Positions 18,458-28,703 of a stretch of DNA of 64,000 nt are shown here, one piece after another. Position numbers and translations under genes: made by a program. The stretch covers positions 124,001 through 188,000 of the forward strand of contig CAWANP010000009.1 of NCBI GenBank assembly GCA_963783445.1, in the 5' to 3' direction. Within the stretch, counting starts at the first letter, position 1. The number at the start of each line of letters is the position of its first letter. The stretch comes from CAWANP01 sp963783445. GTDB taxonomy: Bacteria; Chloroflexota; Anaerolineae; JAAYZQ01. The notes beneath the pieces were generated by a model, which had not been told where the DNA came from, searched no databases, and saw only the letters and a program-made list of their open reading frames with translations.

Positions 18458-19202
18458 TCAACCTTGCACGCGCGCTGCAAACATCTCCTGTACTACGTCC
18501 GCGAGCGTATCCGGATCGTCCACCATCCAGCGTTCGTCCAGGAGTTGGCCGGCAGTGGATCGCCTTGTGGGTGAAGGGTGTGGTGACAACAATGCACCAC
18601 ATCCCAGCCGCCAGCGCGGCCTTGACCCCAGAGGGCGAGTCCTCGATAACCAGGCATTCCGCCGGCGGCACATCCAACTCCTGCCCGACAAGCTGATAGA
18701 TCTCCGGGTCGGGCTTGCCCCGCTCCACGTCGTCTCGGGTAGCCACAAAGTCAAAGGCTCCCGCAAGATCCAGAACCTCCAGTACGTGCTGCGCCTGCTT
18801 GCAGCGGGACATGGTGGCCAGCCCGGTGCTACAACTGGACCTCCTCGCCTCGTGCAACAACGCAACACTGTGCGGCCATTGATTGTTGCGCAAGACCTCC
18901 GGGTCGGCCAGCAGCTCATCGTAATAACGCAGGCGGACCTGGACAAAAGCCTGCCAGGGAGTAGCCACTCCAAACTCGGCCATGCGCGACCGGGCAGACT
19001 CGTACAGATCAAAGCGTTCCACCAACCCTTGGGCCACCTCTCTGCGCGGCAGACCCACCACGTCCTTGAAGGCAGCAACGACCTCGGAGACATCAAGTGC
19101 GTATGGGCACAGCTCAACGGCCGCCCGGGCGTAGGAAAGCGCCTTCAGCCGCTCAGTCTGCACCAGCGTACCGTCGAGGTCAAAGATAACGGCCCGGATC
19201 AC
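18458..19202 (-). CDS. HAD-superfamily phosphatase, beta-phosphoglucomutase-like (3' frame break)
   Basis: A subfamily IA HAD protein of about 247 residues. Motif I is VIFDLDGTLVQTE, motif II is GLATMSR, Lys is in RGKPDPEIYQLV, and motif III/IV is CLVIEDSPSGVKAALAAGM. The GTG at 19202, reading VIRAVIFDLDG with GAGGAAA upstream, is preferred over the upstream frame opening at 19259. Near 18560 the frame breaks: deleting one T joins THKAIH to AGQLLDERWMVDDPDTLADV. Position between zwf and tal-pgi suggests a hexose- or phosphosugar-phosphatase or mutase role, not proven. Confidence 0.8.
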
Positions 19203-19238
19203 AAGATTTCCTCGCAAAGTACCTACGGTCAGGAAGAT

Positions 19239-19276
19239 GCACCACGTATTACGCACCACGCACTACGCAACACGGT
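19239..19276. repeat. degenerate ACGCAC-type repeat tract
   Basis: A short run of related units (ACCACGTATT, ACGCACC, ACGCACT, ACGCAACACG) fills the gap between the tal-pgi stop and the HAD start. It looks like low-complexity intergenic repeats rather than a regulatory site. Confidence 0.4.
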
Positions 19277-22051
19277 TCACGCTACCGCTTCCGCCAGCAA
19301 CCCCAGTCCCCCAACCACATCGTCCCCCAGGTGGAAGCGGATCACCCGCCGCCCGCTGTCCAGCAGCGCCTGCTTGTCGCCCAGAGCTTGGGCCATCTTG
19401 AGCACGCCAAAACTCATGGTCGATTCCGGCGATCCCGCCTCATCCGGGATGGCGACATCCTGCGAGTCGCCGGCCGTGAACTGGATAAACAGGCCGTTGC
19501 CGGCGTCGCCCTTGTGCAATTGGCCCGTGGAGTGCAGGAACCGCGGCCCATAGCCGACCGTCGTCGCCAGCTTGAGCTGGTCGCGCAGCCGGGTACGCAG
19601 CGCCAGTAGCGCCGCATCGGTCTCGGGCGTTGGCTGGACGTAGGCCTGCAGGGCGATATAGTCGCCCGCCTGGGCTTGGGCCAGGAAGTCTTGCAGTACT
19701 TTGCCAGCCAACGGCGCCGGTTCGTCCCCGGGCAGTGCCCCTGTTTCAGCGTAGGCGGCAATGGCGCCACGGGCCAGCACCTTGGCCGCCTCGACGTTGG
19801 GCTGGTCGAAGGGATTGATGCCCAGGCGATAGCCCGCCACGGCCGTGGCCATCTCCCACAGGAAGAACTGCTCGCCCAGATCGTACAGGTCCCGCAGTCG
19901 CAGGCGCACCACCGGATGCCCGGCGTCCTCGAGGGCCTGCACAGCCTCGTCGTAGGGTTCGTCGCCATCCAGCCGCAGGTAGACAAAGAGGCGGTCGTCG
20001 CCATAGACATCGGGCGGGCCCAGCGGCTCGCCCACCACCGGCAGGATGCCCTTGCCCTCCTTGCCGGTGCTCTCGGCGATGAGCTGCTCCACCCAGTCGC
20101 CAAAGTTGCCAAGCCGCGGCGAGGTGACAAAGGTAACCTTGTCCCGGCCTGCCTTGGCCAGCTCGCCCAGGATCGCGCCCAGCCAGGCGCCGTTGTTGTC
20201 GCCGTCCACAGGGCAGTTGCACGGCTCGCAGTTGCAGGCCATGGTCAGCGCCTGCTCCAGCAGCGTCTCCACATCCACGCCCACCAGCGCCGCGGGCACC
20301 AGCCCAAAGTAGGACAGGGCCGAGTAGCGCCCGCCAATGTTGGGGTCGTTGAGAAAGGTGGCGCGAAAGGCGTAGCGAGTCGGCCAGTTCAGCCAGCTTG
20401 CTGCCAGGGTCGGTGATGGCCACAAAGTGCTCCCCTGCTGCGCTCAGCTCCCAGTGCATCGGCCGTCCAGTTGTAGAAGTACTTGAAGAAGGACAGGGTC
20501 TCCGCCGTGCCGCCCGACTTGGTGGACGACGATGAACAGCGTCCGGGCCGGATCGAGACGCTCGGCGTGGGCCAGGACCGCGCCAGGATCGGTGCTGTCC
20601 AGCACGGCCAGGTTGAGGGCATGCCGGCAACCTGCCCGCCAAAGACCTGGCTAAAGACCTCGGGCGCCAGGCTGGAGCCCCCCATGCCCAGCACCAGGAC
20701 GTCGGTGTATCCATCGGCAGTCACCGCCTCCACCAGGGCATCCAGGCGGTAGGACTGCGCTCGCATCGCTTCGGCGATGTGCAGCCAGCCCAGCCGGTTG
20801 GTGATCTCGGTGGGCTCCGGCTTCCAGACCGTATGGTCATGGGCCCAGATGCGGGCCATGATCCGGTCCTCGACCATCTCTTCCAGCGCGGCATCCACCG
20901 CGGCCTGATACGCCCCCAGGCTGGCCGACCGCCGCTGCCATTCACCTAGGAGACGCTCTCGTTTTTCGGCGATGCTGGCCACCAGCGACTCAAAGGCCTT
21001 GGCAAAAGCAGCCACCCCATCGTCCTGCAATCTTCTGGGTGATGGCATCCAGGTCTATGCCCAGGCCGGCCAGTTCGCTCCAATTGGTTCCCGGCCTCCT
21101 CCAGACTCGCCTCCAGGGTGAGCGCGACGGTGCCATGATCCATGAAGGCATTGAGCGTGGCTGGCGGCACCGTATTGACCGTATCCGGGCCGATGAGCGC
21201 GTCCAGGTACAGCGTGTCGGGATAGAGCGGGTTCTTGGTGCTGGTGCTGGCCCACAGGGGGCGCTGGACGCGAGCGCCCTGGGCGGCCAGTCGTTCCCAG
21301 CGCTCGCCGCTGAAGACCTCGCGGAAGCGGGCATAGGCAGCCTTGGCATTGGCGATGGCGATCTTGCCGTTCAAAGACTGGGTCCTGCGGTTGGAGACTC
21401 GAGGGCCTCCAACGCACGGTCCACGGCGGTATCCACGCGGCTGACAAAAAAGGAGGCCACGGAAGCAACCCTGGACAGATCGCCCCCTGCAGCGGCCAGC
21501 TTTTCCAGGCCAGCGATGTAGGCTTCGGCCACGGCATCATAGTGGGCCAGCGAGAACATGAGGGTGACGTTGACATTGATGCCCTCGCCGATGAGCGTCT
21601 CGATGGCCGGGATACCCGCGGGCGTGGCCGGGACCTTGATCATGACGTTGGGCCGGTCCAGGAGGGCAAAGAGCCGCCGGGCATCAGCGATCGTGCCCCT
21701 GGTATCGTGGGCCAGCGTCGGGCTGACCTCCAGGCTGACATAGCCATCGCCTCCGCCGGTCCGATCATAGACCGGGCGCAGCAGGTCGGCGGCGCGCTGG
21801 ATATCCTCAATGGCCAGCGCCTCATAGATCTCTTCCGCCGCCTTGCCCTCGGTCACCAGTTCCCCCATGGCCTCGTCATAGTCGGCGCTGCCGGCGATCG
21901 CTTTCTCAAAGATGGACGGGTTGGAAGTGACGCCGGTCACGCCTGCCTCGATGAGCGCCTGGAGTTCGCCTGAGTCCAGTAGCGCCCGCCGGATGTTGTC
22001 GTACCAGATAGACTGGCCCAGAGCGGCCAGTTCGTGTAGTTTTGTCATCAT
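19277..22051 (-). CDS. bifunctional transaldolase / glucose-6-phosphate isomerase (frame broken)
   Basis: A fused enzyme of about 920 residues. The N-terminal transaldolase (22051 to about 21400) has GVTSNPSIFEKAI and the Schiff-base lysine motif NVMIKVPATPAG. The C-terminal isomerase carries VLVLGMGGSSLAPEVF, the signature WVEQLIAESTGKEGKGILPV and the late active-site segment QLHKGDAGNG. Breaks lie near 21380, 21090, 21030, 20630 and 20380-20530; some are +1 and at least one is -1 in a C run. The fusion links the nonoxidative pentose-phosphate pathway with hexose-phosphate isomerisation. GGGAGG precedes the ATG. Downstream HAD and zwf and upstream ppgK share its strand. Confidence 0.88.
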
Positions 22052-22066
22052 GGACCTCCCATTGAC

Positions 22067-22831
22067 CTACGATTTCTTTTTGAGCAAGGACTTGGCCGCC
22101 ATCGCTGCGCCAACAATGCCCGCTTCGTTCAAGAGCTGGGCCGGTACAACATCGGCCTGGGTATTGAGCAGGGGCAGGAACTTGTGGTGCTTCTTGCTGA
22201 CACCACCCCCCAGAACAAACAGATCTGGGGAAAAGAGAGCCTCCAATGCGCCCAAGACGTCATTCACCCGTCCCGCCCACTCGCTCCAGCCCAGTCCCTC
22301 CGCCTTGCGGGCTCGGTCGGAGGCATAGTCCTCCATCTCGACAACTCCATGTGCGCCACACATGAGATGCATGTGTCCCAACTCGGTATTTGGCAGAAGC
22401 GTCCCACCCACAAAGATGGCGCTACCGATGCCGGTGCCCAGGGTGAGCACAAAGATGACCCCCCTGCGCCCCCTACCTGCGCCGAACCTCAGCTCGGCAA
22501 TGCCAGCGGCATCGGCATCGTTGAGCAGCCGCACGGGGCAGCCGGTCGCCTTTTCCAGCAACTTTCTGCCGTTGACGCCGACCCATGAGTCGTCAACGTT
22601 GGCCGCACTGTAGACGACGCCCTTTTTGACCACCGCCGGAAAGGTACAGCCGATGGGCCCTGTCCAGCGGAAATGGCGGGCAATCTCGGCCACCGTGCCG
22701 GCTACGGCATCGGGCGTGGATGGTTGCGGGGTCGGGATGCGGTGGCGTTCGGTCGCCAGCGACCCCTCTTTGACATCAACCAACGCCCCCTTGATGCCAG
22801 ATCCCCCAATATCAACACCCAGAATCTCCAT
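22067..22831 (-). CDS. ppgK: polyphosphate glucokinase (ROK family)
   Basis: A 254-residue kinase that phosphorylates glucose using polyphosphate and/or ATP. The N-terminal phosphate loop is ILGVDIGGSGIKGALVD. The sugar and catalytic region is NDADAAGIAELRFGAGRGRRG, followed by VLTLGTGIGSAIFVGG and LGHMHLMCGAHG. ROK proteins of the polyphosphate type end with the FVLGGGVSKKHHKFLP motif seen here. The frame opens at 22921, but the ATG at 22831 has GGAGG upstream and starts the conserved domain. It ends 15 bases before tal-pgi. It supplies glucose-6-phosphate for the neighbouring zwf and isomerase. Confidence 0.9.
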   Translation of the reverse strand: MEILGVDIGGSGIKGALVDVKEGSLATERHRIPTPQPSTPDAVAGTVAEIARHFRWTGPIGCTFPAVVKKGVVYSAANVDDSWVGVNGRKLLEKATGCPVRLLNDADAAGIAELRFGAGRGRRGVIFVLTLGTGIGSAIFVGGTLLPNTELGHMHLMCGAHGVVEMEDYASDRARKAEGLGWSEWAGRVNDVLGALEALFSPDLFVLGGGVSKKHHKFLPLLNTQADVVPAQLLNEAGIVGAAMAAKSLLKKKS

Positions 22832-22902
22832 ACCCTTTTCCTCCAGGAATAGGTTCAGATGATAGGTTTGGTCGCCCGAGTTCCCGGCTCGCCAGGGACC
22901 AA

Positions 22903-23676
22903 TCACTCGAGGGCTATCCAATAGCGTCCTTGAAAAAGCCCTCCGGGCCGGTCCTGAAGCTCGCTAAAGGCAACCAGGTCGAAAGACGGGTCAAAGGCAT
23001 GCCCAAGCTGATGGTACACCTCGGGCGGGATGCCAATGTCGGCCAGGTAGAGTTCGCCGGGCAGCTCCCGCAGTCCTGTCTTGGGCAGGGCTAGGGTCAG
23101 CGTGCGTTCGGGCCGCACCATGCTGCCGGGCGCCTCGCCCGTCGTTGCGTTGAGGCCGGAGGGCACGTCCAGGGCAAGCACTCGGGCCGCGTGTTTGTTG
23201 CAGAGATCGATCAGATCAGCCACCCTCCCCCGGGGCGCCCCGCGCAGGCTGTAGCCGATCAGCGCATCCACGACGAGATGAGAATCCTGGATCGCCGTTT
23301 CGGCCAGGGCCGCATCCAGCGGGTGCAGGCCGGCAGATTGCAGGATACCAAGCTGGCGGCCGGCTGCTCCCTGCAAGGCGCTGGCGTCCCGGTCGAGCAC
23401 CAACCGGACCTCGACGCCGCGGTTGTGCAGGTGCCGGGCGCAGCAGAGCCCGCCACCACCGTTGCCACCTGCTCCGGCCAGGACTGTGACCACGCCTGTC
23501 ATCCCACCCAGCAGTTCGATGGCGTTGAGGGCCAGGTTCCGGCCGGCATTCTCCATCATCTGCAGGATACCCAGGCCAAAGTCCTCGACCGCGATGCGAT
23601 CGATTTCGCGCATCTGCGTCGCGGTCACGGCTGGCACGGCTGCTCCATCTTTGGTCCAGAACAAATGGCTGCTCAC
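22903..23676 (-). CDS. nnrE: NAD(P)H-hydrate epimerase (YjeF N-terminal domain only)
   Basis: A 257-residue YjeF_N protein that epimerises damaged NADHX/NADPHX. MMENAGRNLA, VVDALIGYSLRGAPRG and VLALDVPSGLNATTGE are clear family motifs. The nucleotide loop reads LAGAGGNGGGGLCCARHL, where most relatives have NNGGDGL, so the usual Asp appears as Gly. No dehydratase (YjeF C-terminal) domain is attached. It heads the sugar block next to ppgK, which fits protection of the NADPH made by zwf. Confidence 0.88.
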   Translation of the reverse strand: MSSHLFWTKDGAAVPAVTATQMREIDRIAVEDFGLGILQMMENAGRNLALNAIELLGGMTGVVTVLAGAGGNGGGGLCCARHLHNRGVEVRLVLDRDASALQGAAGRQLGILQSAGLHPLDAALAETAIQDSHLVVDALIGYSLRGAPRGRVADLIDLCNKHAARVLALDVPSGLNATTGEAPGSMVRPERTLTLALPKTGLRELPGELYLADIGIPPEVYHQLGHAFDPSFDLVAFSELQDRPGGLFQGRYWIALE

Positions 23677-23689
23677 TGACAGTCCCCCA

Positions 23690-23974
23690 TCAGGCGGCTA
23701 CCTGCACGCCCTTCCAAAAAGCCACGTAATCCTTGATCTGGCTCGCCGCTGGCTTTGGCGAGGGATAGTACCAGGCTGCACCACTGTTCACCTGGCCGCC
23801 AACTTCGACGTCATAGTAGCTCGCCCGGCCCTTCCAGGGGCAGGTAGTTTGCTTGTCGCTGGGCCTGAAAAGCTCCTGATTCAGCGAGTCAGGGGGGAAA
23901 TAGTGATTCCCCTCGACGACAATGGTTTCATCGCTCTCAGCCAGTACGGCTCCGTTCCAAACAGCCATCATCAT
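23690..23974 (-). CDS. DUF427 domain protein
   Basis: The 94-residue protein has the DUF427 signature TCPWKGRASYYDVEVGGQ together with WYYPSPKPAASQIKDYVAFW. The biochemical role is unknown; the fold is a small beta barrel. The ATG run MMMAVWNG follows a GGAGGGGG stretch. It precedes nnrE by 13 bases on the same strand, so the two are probably co-transcribed. Confidence 0.85.
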   Translation of the reverse strand: MMMAVWNGAVLAESDETIVVEGNHYFPPDSLNQELFRPSDKQTTCPWKGRASYYDVEVGGQVNSGAAWYYPSPKPAASQIKDYVAFWKGVQVAA

Positions 23975-24147
23975 TTAACCCCCTCCGATTCTGGATTCTG
24001 ACCTCGCGACGGCGAGCATTCGGACTGGCAGCCCGCCGCCGCAAGGCAGCATAGAGCTTTCGAATCTTCAGCCTCCAGACGCCATCAGGGGGCCATCCCT
24101 TACCTGAGAGCTACCGTGCCGGCCGTGGAGCAAGCAGAGACGGACCA

Positions 24148-25176
24148 TTACACCTTCCAGTCATCTAGGTAGGGTACGTCGCGGTCCTTCACCCTGGCCC
24201 CGAGGGCAGGATGCATCGACATATCGGGCGAATACCTGCTGGCCGGGACCGTCCTGCCCAGCGCCTCAGCCATGGCCCGGACGTGGTGAGGCGCTGCCCC
24301 ACAGCAGATACCGATGTAGCTGACGCCCATATCCCGCGCCGCCACCGCAAAGTCCGCCATGTCAAACCGCGTGCTGGTAAAGGGCTCCAGGGCGATGGGG
24401 AAACCACGCTCCTCGCCCTCATTCTGCAGGACGGCAAAGGTCGGCTGCTCTTCTGTCGTCCGGTAGGGGACCGGCAGAGCGGAAACGTGGCCGTCGACCG
24501 CTTCCCGGACCTCTTTTACCATTGGCAGCAGCGTGTCAGGCCCCCTGGAGCAGTTGAGCCCGACGACTTCTGCCCCCCGGTCCTGGACGATCTTGCAGGC
24601 TTCTGGAAAAGCATAGCCGTCTTTGCTTTGGTCGTGGATGGAGCCAAAGGCGACCATGATCGGCAGGCCGAACTGTTTGGCCACATCAACAGCAATGATC
24701 GCCTCGCCCAAATAGTCCAGGGTTTCGGCCACGATAAAGTCTACACCCTCGTCAGCCGCCCAGCCGACCTGTTCCTCGTACATCCGCCGGACTTCCAGGC
24801 CCGTAACTTCAGGATCCCGGTGGTCGTACACCCACGTGTTGCTGATGTTGCCCGCCACCAGGGCGTCGCCTTCCGCGGCAACCTCTCTGGCCAGTTGCAC
24901 CGCCTGGCGGTTGAGCGATTCCAGGTCACCCTCCCGGCCAATCGTTTTCAGCTTGTCCCGGTAGGCATAGTAGGTCAGCGCCAACATGACGTCTGAGCCC
25001 GCCCACAGAAACTCCCGGTGAAGCTGCCGCACGGCTTCGGGATTGTCCAACACAACCTCGGGCACGTAGGCCCCAGCCTGAAGATAACCGCGCCGTTCCA
25101 ACTCGAACAAATAACCCTCAGCGGCCAATACGACGCCCGTCTCCAGTCTCTCCATTAGCCCGACTTTGTTACCCAT
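24148..25176 (-). CDS. homocysteine S-methyltransferase family protein
   Basis: A 342-residue TIM-barrel methyltransferase. The zinc ligands of the family are visible as Cys in EVVGLNCSRGPDTL and the Cys pair in YIGICCGAAPHH. The N-terminal part has LAAEGYLFELERRGYL, in the position of the usual GDGGxG start. The methyl donor may be betaine, a methylated thetin or S-methylmethionine and cannot be read from sequence. GAGGAG lies before the ATG. The next gene upstream (cyclase) ends 96 bases away on the same strand. The frame is intact. Confidence 0.85.
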   Translation of the reverse strand: MGNKVGLMERLETGVVLAAEGYLFELERRGYLQAGAYVPEVVLDNPEAVRQLHREFLWAGSDVMLALTYYAYRDKLKTIGREGDLESLNRQAVQLAREVAAEGDALVAGNISNTWVYDHRDPEVTGLEVRRMYEEQVGWAADEGVDFIVAETLDYLGEAIIAVDVAKQFGLPIMVAFGSIHDQSKDGYAFPEACKIVQDRGAEVVGLNCSRGPDTLLPMVKEVREAVDGHVSALPVPYRTTEEQPTFAVLQNEGEERGFPIALEPFTSTRFDMADFAVAARDMGVSYIGICCGAAPHHVRAMAEALGRTVPASRYSPDMSMHPALGARVKDRDVPYLDDWKV

Positions 25177-25272
25177 CGCTGTCTCCTCATAGCATTTTGT
25201 TCAGGGCACAGCCCTGTCCGTCTGTAGATTCTCACGCCTGGCAGCCACCGTCGCGGGCCAGGCGGGCCACAC

Positions 25273-25905
25273 CTATCCACCAATCAGGATTGCCCGGGCG
25301 GGCGCGCCGTCGCCGCCCTCGATCTTGAGCGGAAGACAAACGAGGTGGTAGAGCCCCGGCGCAATCTGGCTCAGATCCAGCCCTTCCACCACGATCAACC
25401 CAGCGCCCAGCAAGATCTGGTGGGGAACAACCAGGTCGTCAAAGGGCGCCACCGCCATATAGTCCACACCCACCAGCCGGACGCCATGTTCGACCAGCCA
25501 TTGGGCACCATCGCGGGTGACCCCGACATAGTTTTCATCAAATGCCTGCTCGCCCCTTGCCCAAAGATCAGAGTTACGTGTGCGAAAGAGCACACGCTCG
25601 GTACCAAGCGGGATAGACAGGCTATCCAACACGCCAGCCGAGATCTCATCGACCTCCGGGCAATGGAGGACCAGCGCTGGCCCAACCAGGAGATCGAGGT
25701 CCATGACATCAACCCCGGCGGCACCAAGCACAAAGTGCGCCGGCGCGTCCACGTGCGTGCCGGCATGGGCACTGATCTCCAGGCGACTGACCGTCGACCG
25801 GTCGCCCCGGTCCAGGTGTGAGGGCTGGGTCATGCGAATCGGGGGATGGTCAGGCCAGACGACGAGAGACTGGGAAATAGACAGCGAGATATCATAGATG
25901 GCCAT
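25273..25905 (-). CDS. cyclase family protein (kynurenine formamidase-like)
   Basis: A 210-residue metal-dependent hydrolase. The metal site motif SAHAGTHVDAPAHF is diagnostic for the cyclase/KynB superfamily; YMAVAPFDD and the terminal GLYHLVCLPLKIEGGDGAPA also match. The frame opens at 25926 inside the upstream gene, but the ATG at 25905, four bases after the GH63-like stop and preceded by GGAGGAGAG, is the better start. Kynurenine pathway partners are absent, so the substrate is left open. It is probably in one operon with the GH63-like gene. Confidence 0.87.
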   Translation of the reverse strand: MAIYDISLSISQSLVVWPDHPPIRMTQPSHLDRGDRSTVSRLEISAHAGTHVDAPAHFVLGAAGVDVMDLDLLVGPALVLHCPEVDEISAGVLDSLSIPLGTERVLFRTRNSDLWARGEQAFDENYVGVTRDGAQWLVEHGVRLVGVDYMAVAPFDDLVVPHQILLGAGLIVVEGLDLSQIAPGLYHLVCLPLKIEGGDGAPARAILIGG

Positions 25906-25909
25906 GGAT

Positions 25910-28600
25910 TCAGCCCTCTCCTCCATAATCCTGGATCAGATTGGCGACGAGCGCGGTCCAGCCGGTCTGGTGGCTGGCGCCCAGGCCCGCCCCGGTGTCG
26001 CCGTGGAAATACTCGTAGAACAGCACGTGGTCGCGCCAGTGGGGATCATTTTGAAAAAGCATCTCGTCACCGAATACTGGCACGCGACCACCGCGGGCAG
26101 CATCACGCAGAAACAAGCCGGTCAGACGGTGGGCGAGATCGCGGGCAGCCTCATCCAGAGTCAAGCGATTGCCCGATCCACGCGGCACCTCGACCGTGAG
26201 CGTATCACCGTAGTGATGGTGATACTTGCGCAGGGCCTCGATCATCAGGTAGTTGATCGGGAACCAGATGGGGCCACGCCAATTGGAATTGCCACCGAAC
26301 AGAGCCGAGGTCGACTCGGCAGGCTCATACTGCACGGTATAGGGCTGCCCATCCACGGTGCAACTGAAGGGTTGTTGGGCATGAGCCTGTGACAGGGAGC
26401 GAAGGCCGTAATCCGACAGGAACTCCCCCGGGTCAAAGAGCCGCTCTAGAATGCGCGACAGTCTCTCCCGGCCCACAATCGCCAACTCATAGTGGCCGTG
26501 GCGGCCAACCTCGTTCAGCGAGGCTATATTGGCCACCAGGTGGGGCCGGTAGTTGAGGAACCACTCCAGGCGCCGGCGAAAGCGAGGCAATCGCTCTAGC
26601 TGCTCCTGCTCCAACGATTGCACCGCCAACAGCGGGATCAAGCCCACAAAGGAGCGGACCCGCAGAGGAATAAAGGCGCCGTCGGGAGCGTGGAGAACAT
26701 CGTAAAAGAAGCCGTCCTCATTGTCCCACAGGCTGACGCCATAGTCGCCCATGCTGTAAAAGGCGTCGGCTATATAGACAAAATGCTCAAAGAACTTGGT
26801 GGCAACGTCTTCGTAGGCCGGGTTGCTACGGGCCAGCTCAAGAGCCATGGCCAGCATATTCAGGCAGTACATCGCCATCCAGGCTGTACCATCCGCCTGC
26901 TCGAGGTGTCCGCCCATTGGCAGGGGCTTGCTGCGATCAAAAACACCAATGTTGTCCAACCCCAGGAAACCACCCTGGAAGACATTGTTGCCGTCGGCAT
27001 CCTTGCGGTTCACCCACCAGGTAAAGTTCAGCAGCAGTTTGTGAAAGACCCGTTCCAAAAAGCCCGTATCGGCCTGTCCGCTGGCATCGCGCGTAAACTG
27101 GTAGACTTGCCAGGCAGCCCAGGCATGGACCGGCGGGTTGACGTCGCTCAGCTGCCACTCATAGGCCGGGAGCTGTCCGTTGGGGTGCATGTACCACTCG
27201 CGCAAAAGAAGGAGAATCTGGCGCTTGGCCCATTCAGGGTCGATGAGCGTGATAGAGACCGCATGGAAGGCCAGATCCCAGGCCGCGTACCAGGGGTACT
27301 CCCACTTGTCGGGCATGGATAGCACATCGAGGTTGTAGAGGTGCGACCAGCCCGCATTGCGCCCAGTCCCCCGCTCGTCCGGCGGCGGGGGCTGGGCAGG
27401 ATCTCCCTTCAGCCATAGTTCCACACTATAGTGATAGAACTGTTTGGTCCACATCAGTCCGGCCAGGGCCTGGCGCTGCACCCGTCGCGCATCCTCGCTC
27501 AGATCGGGCCGCTGGATAGCAGCATAGAACTCGTCCGCCTCCTCGCCTCGGTGTCCGAACACCGCTTCAAAGTCAGCAAAAGCGTCCTCATGGGCAACAT
27601 CTGAGAAACGAACGCGCGCGGTAAAGGTCTCGCCCGGTGGAATGCAGGCCTGAAAATGGGCTGCGACCTTGGTACCCTTTTGTCTTGGATTGATCCGATC
27701 CGCCAAGCCATGGACGACCGCATCATTTATCCCATCTTTGACATAGGGGGTGACATTGGGCGAACCAAATAACCTCTCCGCATTGGTCTCGTTTTCGGTA
27801 AAGAGCAGCGGGACAACCCCCTGATTCGGCCCAGGGCCCGATGCCTCATCCTGAGCATCCACATACCACCAGCGCTCCCCCAGATGACGGGCCTGCGTCT
27901 GAACCGCATCCGCGGCAATGGCCCGCAGCTCGGGACGGGGGAGATCATAGCCCCACGACCAGGTGTTGCGGTACCAGAGATGGGGCAGAACGTGGATGGG
28001 CGCCGGGTCCGGGCCGCGGTTCACCACTGAAATACGGCACAGGAGGTCCTCCTGGCTGGCCTTGGCATACTCTACAAAGACGTCGAAATAGCGCCCCTGT
28101 TCAAAAGCCTCCCGCAGGGCATCCGCCAGCTCAAACTCGGTCTCATCCCGTCCGCGCCGCTGGTTCTCCTCCACCAGACTGGCATAGGGGAACGCTACCT
28201 GCGGATATTTGTAGAGCATTTTCATGTAGGAATGGGTGGGAGTGTTGTCCAGGTAATAATAGTACTCTTTGACATCCTCGCCGTGGTTGCCCTCGGTACC
28301 GGTCAGGCCAAACAGCCGTTCTTTGAGAATTGGATCCCGTTCGTTCCAGAGAGCAACCGAGAGGCATAGGTTCTGGAAGCGATTGCTCACACCGGCCAGG
28401 CCATCCTCATTCCAGCGATAGACCCGGCTGCGGGCGTGGTCGTGGGGGAAGAAAGCCCAGGGGTCGCCCGCGGCGCCATAGTCCTCGCGCACCGTGCCCC
28501 AGGACCTCTCGCTGAGGTACGGGCCCCAGTGCTTCCAGTCAGCCCGGCGCGCCTCTGAATCGGCCAATCGTTTGTGTTCAGCCGTCTGGATCATAAACAT
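25910..28600 (-). CDS. GH63-like glycoside hydrolase (MGH1-type)
   Basis: An 896-residue cytoplasmic glycosidase. The N-terminus, WKHWGPYLSERSWGTVREDY, is the hallmark of the bacterial GH63/mannosylglycerate-hydrolase-like group. The (alpha/alpha)6 barrel includes GWSHLYNLDVLSMPDKWEYP, WYAAWDLAFHAV with the acid Asp, and GGFLGLDNIGVFDRS. The late segment NSNWRGPIWFPINYLMIEAL carries the conserved Trp-Arg-Gly-Pro-x-Trp. The substrate may be a glucosyl or mannosyl osmolyte or a small oligosaccharide. Released glucose could feed the two glucokinases in this region. GAGGAG precedes the start. The frame is intact over 2.7 kb. Confidence 0.9.
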   Translation of the reverse strand: MFMIQTAEHKRLADSEARRADWKHWGPYLSERSWGTVREDYGAAGDPWAFFPHDHARSRVYRWNEDGLAGVSNRFQNLCLSVALWNERDPILKERLFGLTGTEGNHGEDVKEYYYYLDNTPTHSYMKMLYKYPQVAFPYASLVEENQRRGRDETEFELADALREAFEQGRYFDVFVEYAKASQEDLLCRISVVNRGPDPAPIHVLPHLWYRNTWSWGYDLPRPELRAIAADAVQTQARHLGERWWYVDAQDEASGPGPNQGVVPLLFTENETNAERLFGSPNVTPYVKDGINDAVVHGLADRINPRQKGTKVAAHFQACIPPGETFTARVRFSDVAHEDAFADFEAVFGHRGEEADEFYAAIQRPDLSEDARRVQRQALAGLMWTKQFYHYSVELWLKGDPAQPPPPDERGTGRNAGWSHLYNLDVLSMPDKWEYPWYAAWDLAFHAVSITLIDPEWAKRQILLLLREWYMHPNGQLPAYEWQLSDVNPPVHAWAAWQVYQFTRDASGQADTGFLERVFHKLLLNFTWWVNRKDADGNNVFQGGFLGLDNIGVFDRSKPLPMGGHLEQADGTAWMAMYCLNMLAMALELARSNPAYEDVATKFFEHFVYIADAFYSMGDYGVSLWDNEDGFFYDVLHAPDGAFIPLRVRSFVGLIPLLAVQSLEQEQLERLPRFRRRLEWFLNYRPHLVANIASLNEVGRHGHYELAIVGRERLSRILERLFDPGEFLSDYGLRSLSQAHAQQPFSCTVDGQPYTVQYEPAESTSALFGGNSNWRGPIWFPINYLMIEALRKYHHHYGDTLTVEVPRGSGNRLTLDEAARDLAHRLTGLFLRDAARGGRVPVFGDEMLFQNDPHWRDHVLFYEYFHGDTGAGLGASHQTGWTALVANLIQDYGGEG

Positions 28601-28703
28601 CGCGCTCCTCGTGATGGGCGAAGGTCTCCTGACCGAGCCCTTTGCGCCTCAGTCGGGAGTCCAGGTCTGAACCCAGACCTTCAGCGAACACGGGGAATCC
28701 CTC

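Noticed and set aside
23975..24147. Possible riboswitch upstream of DUF427/nnrE
   Set aside because: Some GGAGGC and CTGAGAG-like words occur, but no complete TPP, glycine or SAM consensus could be folded.
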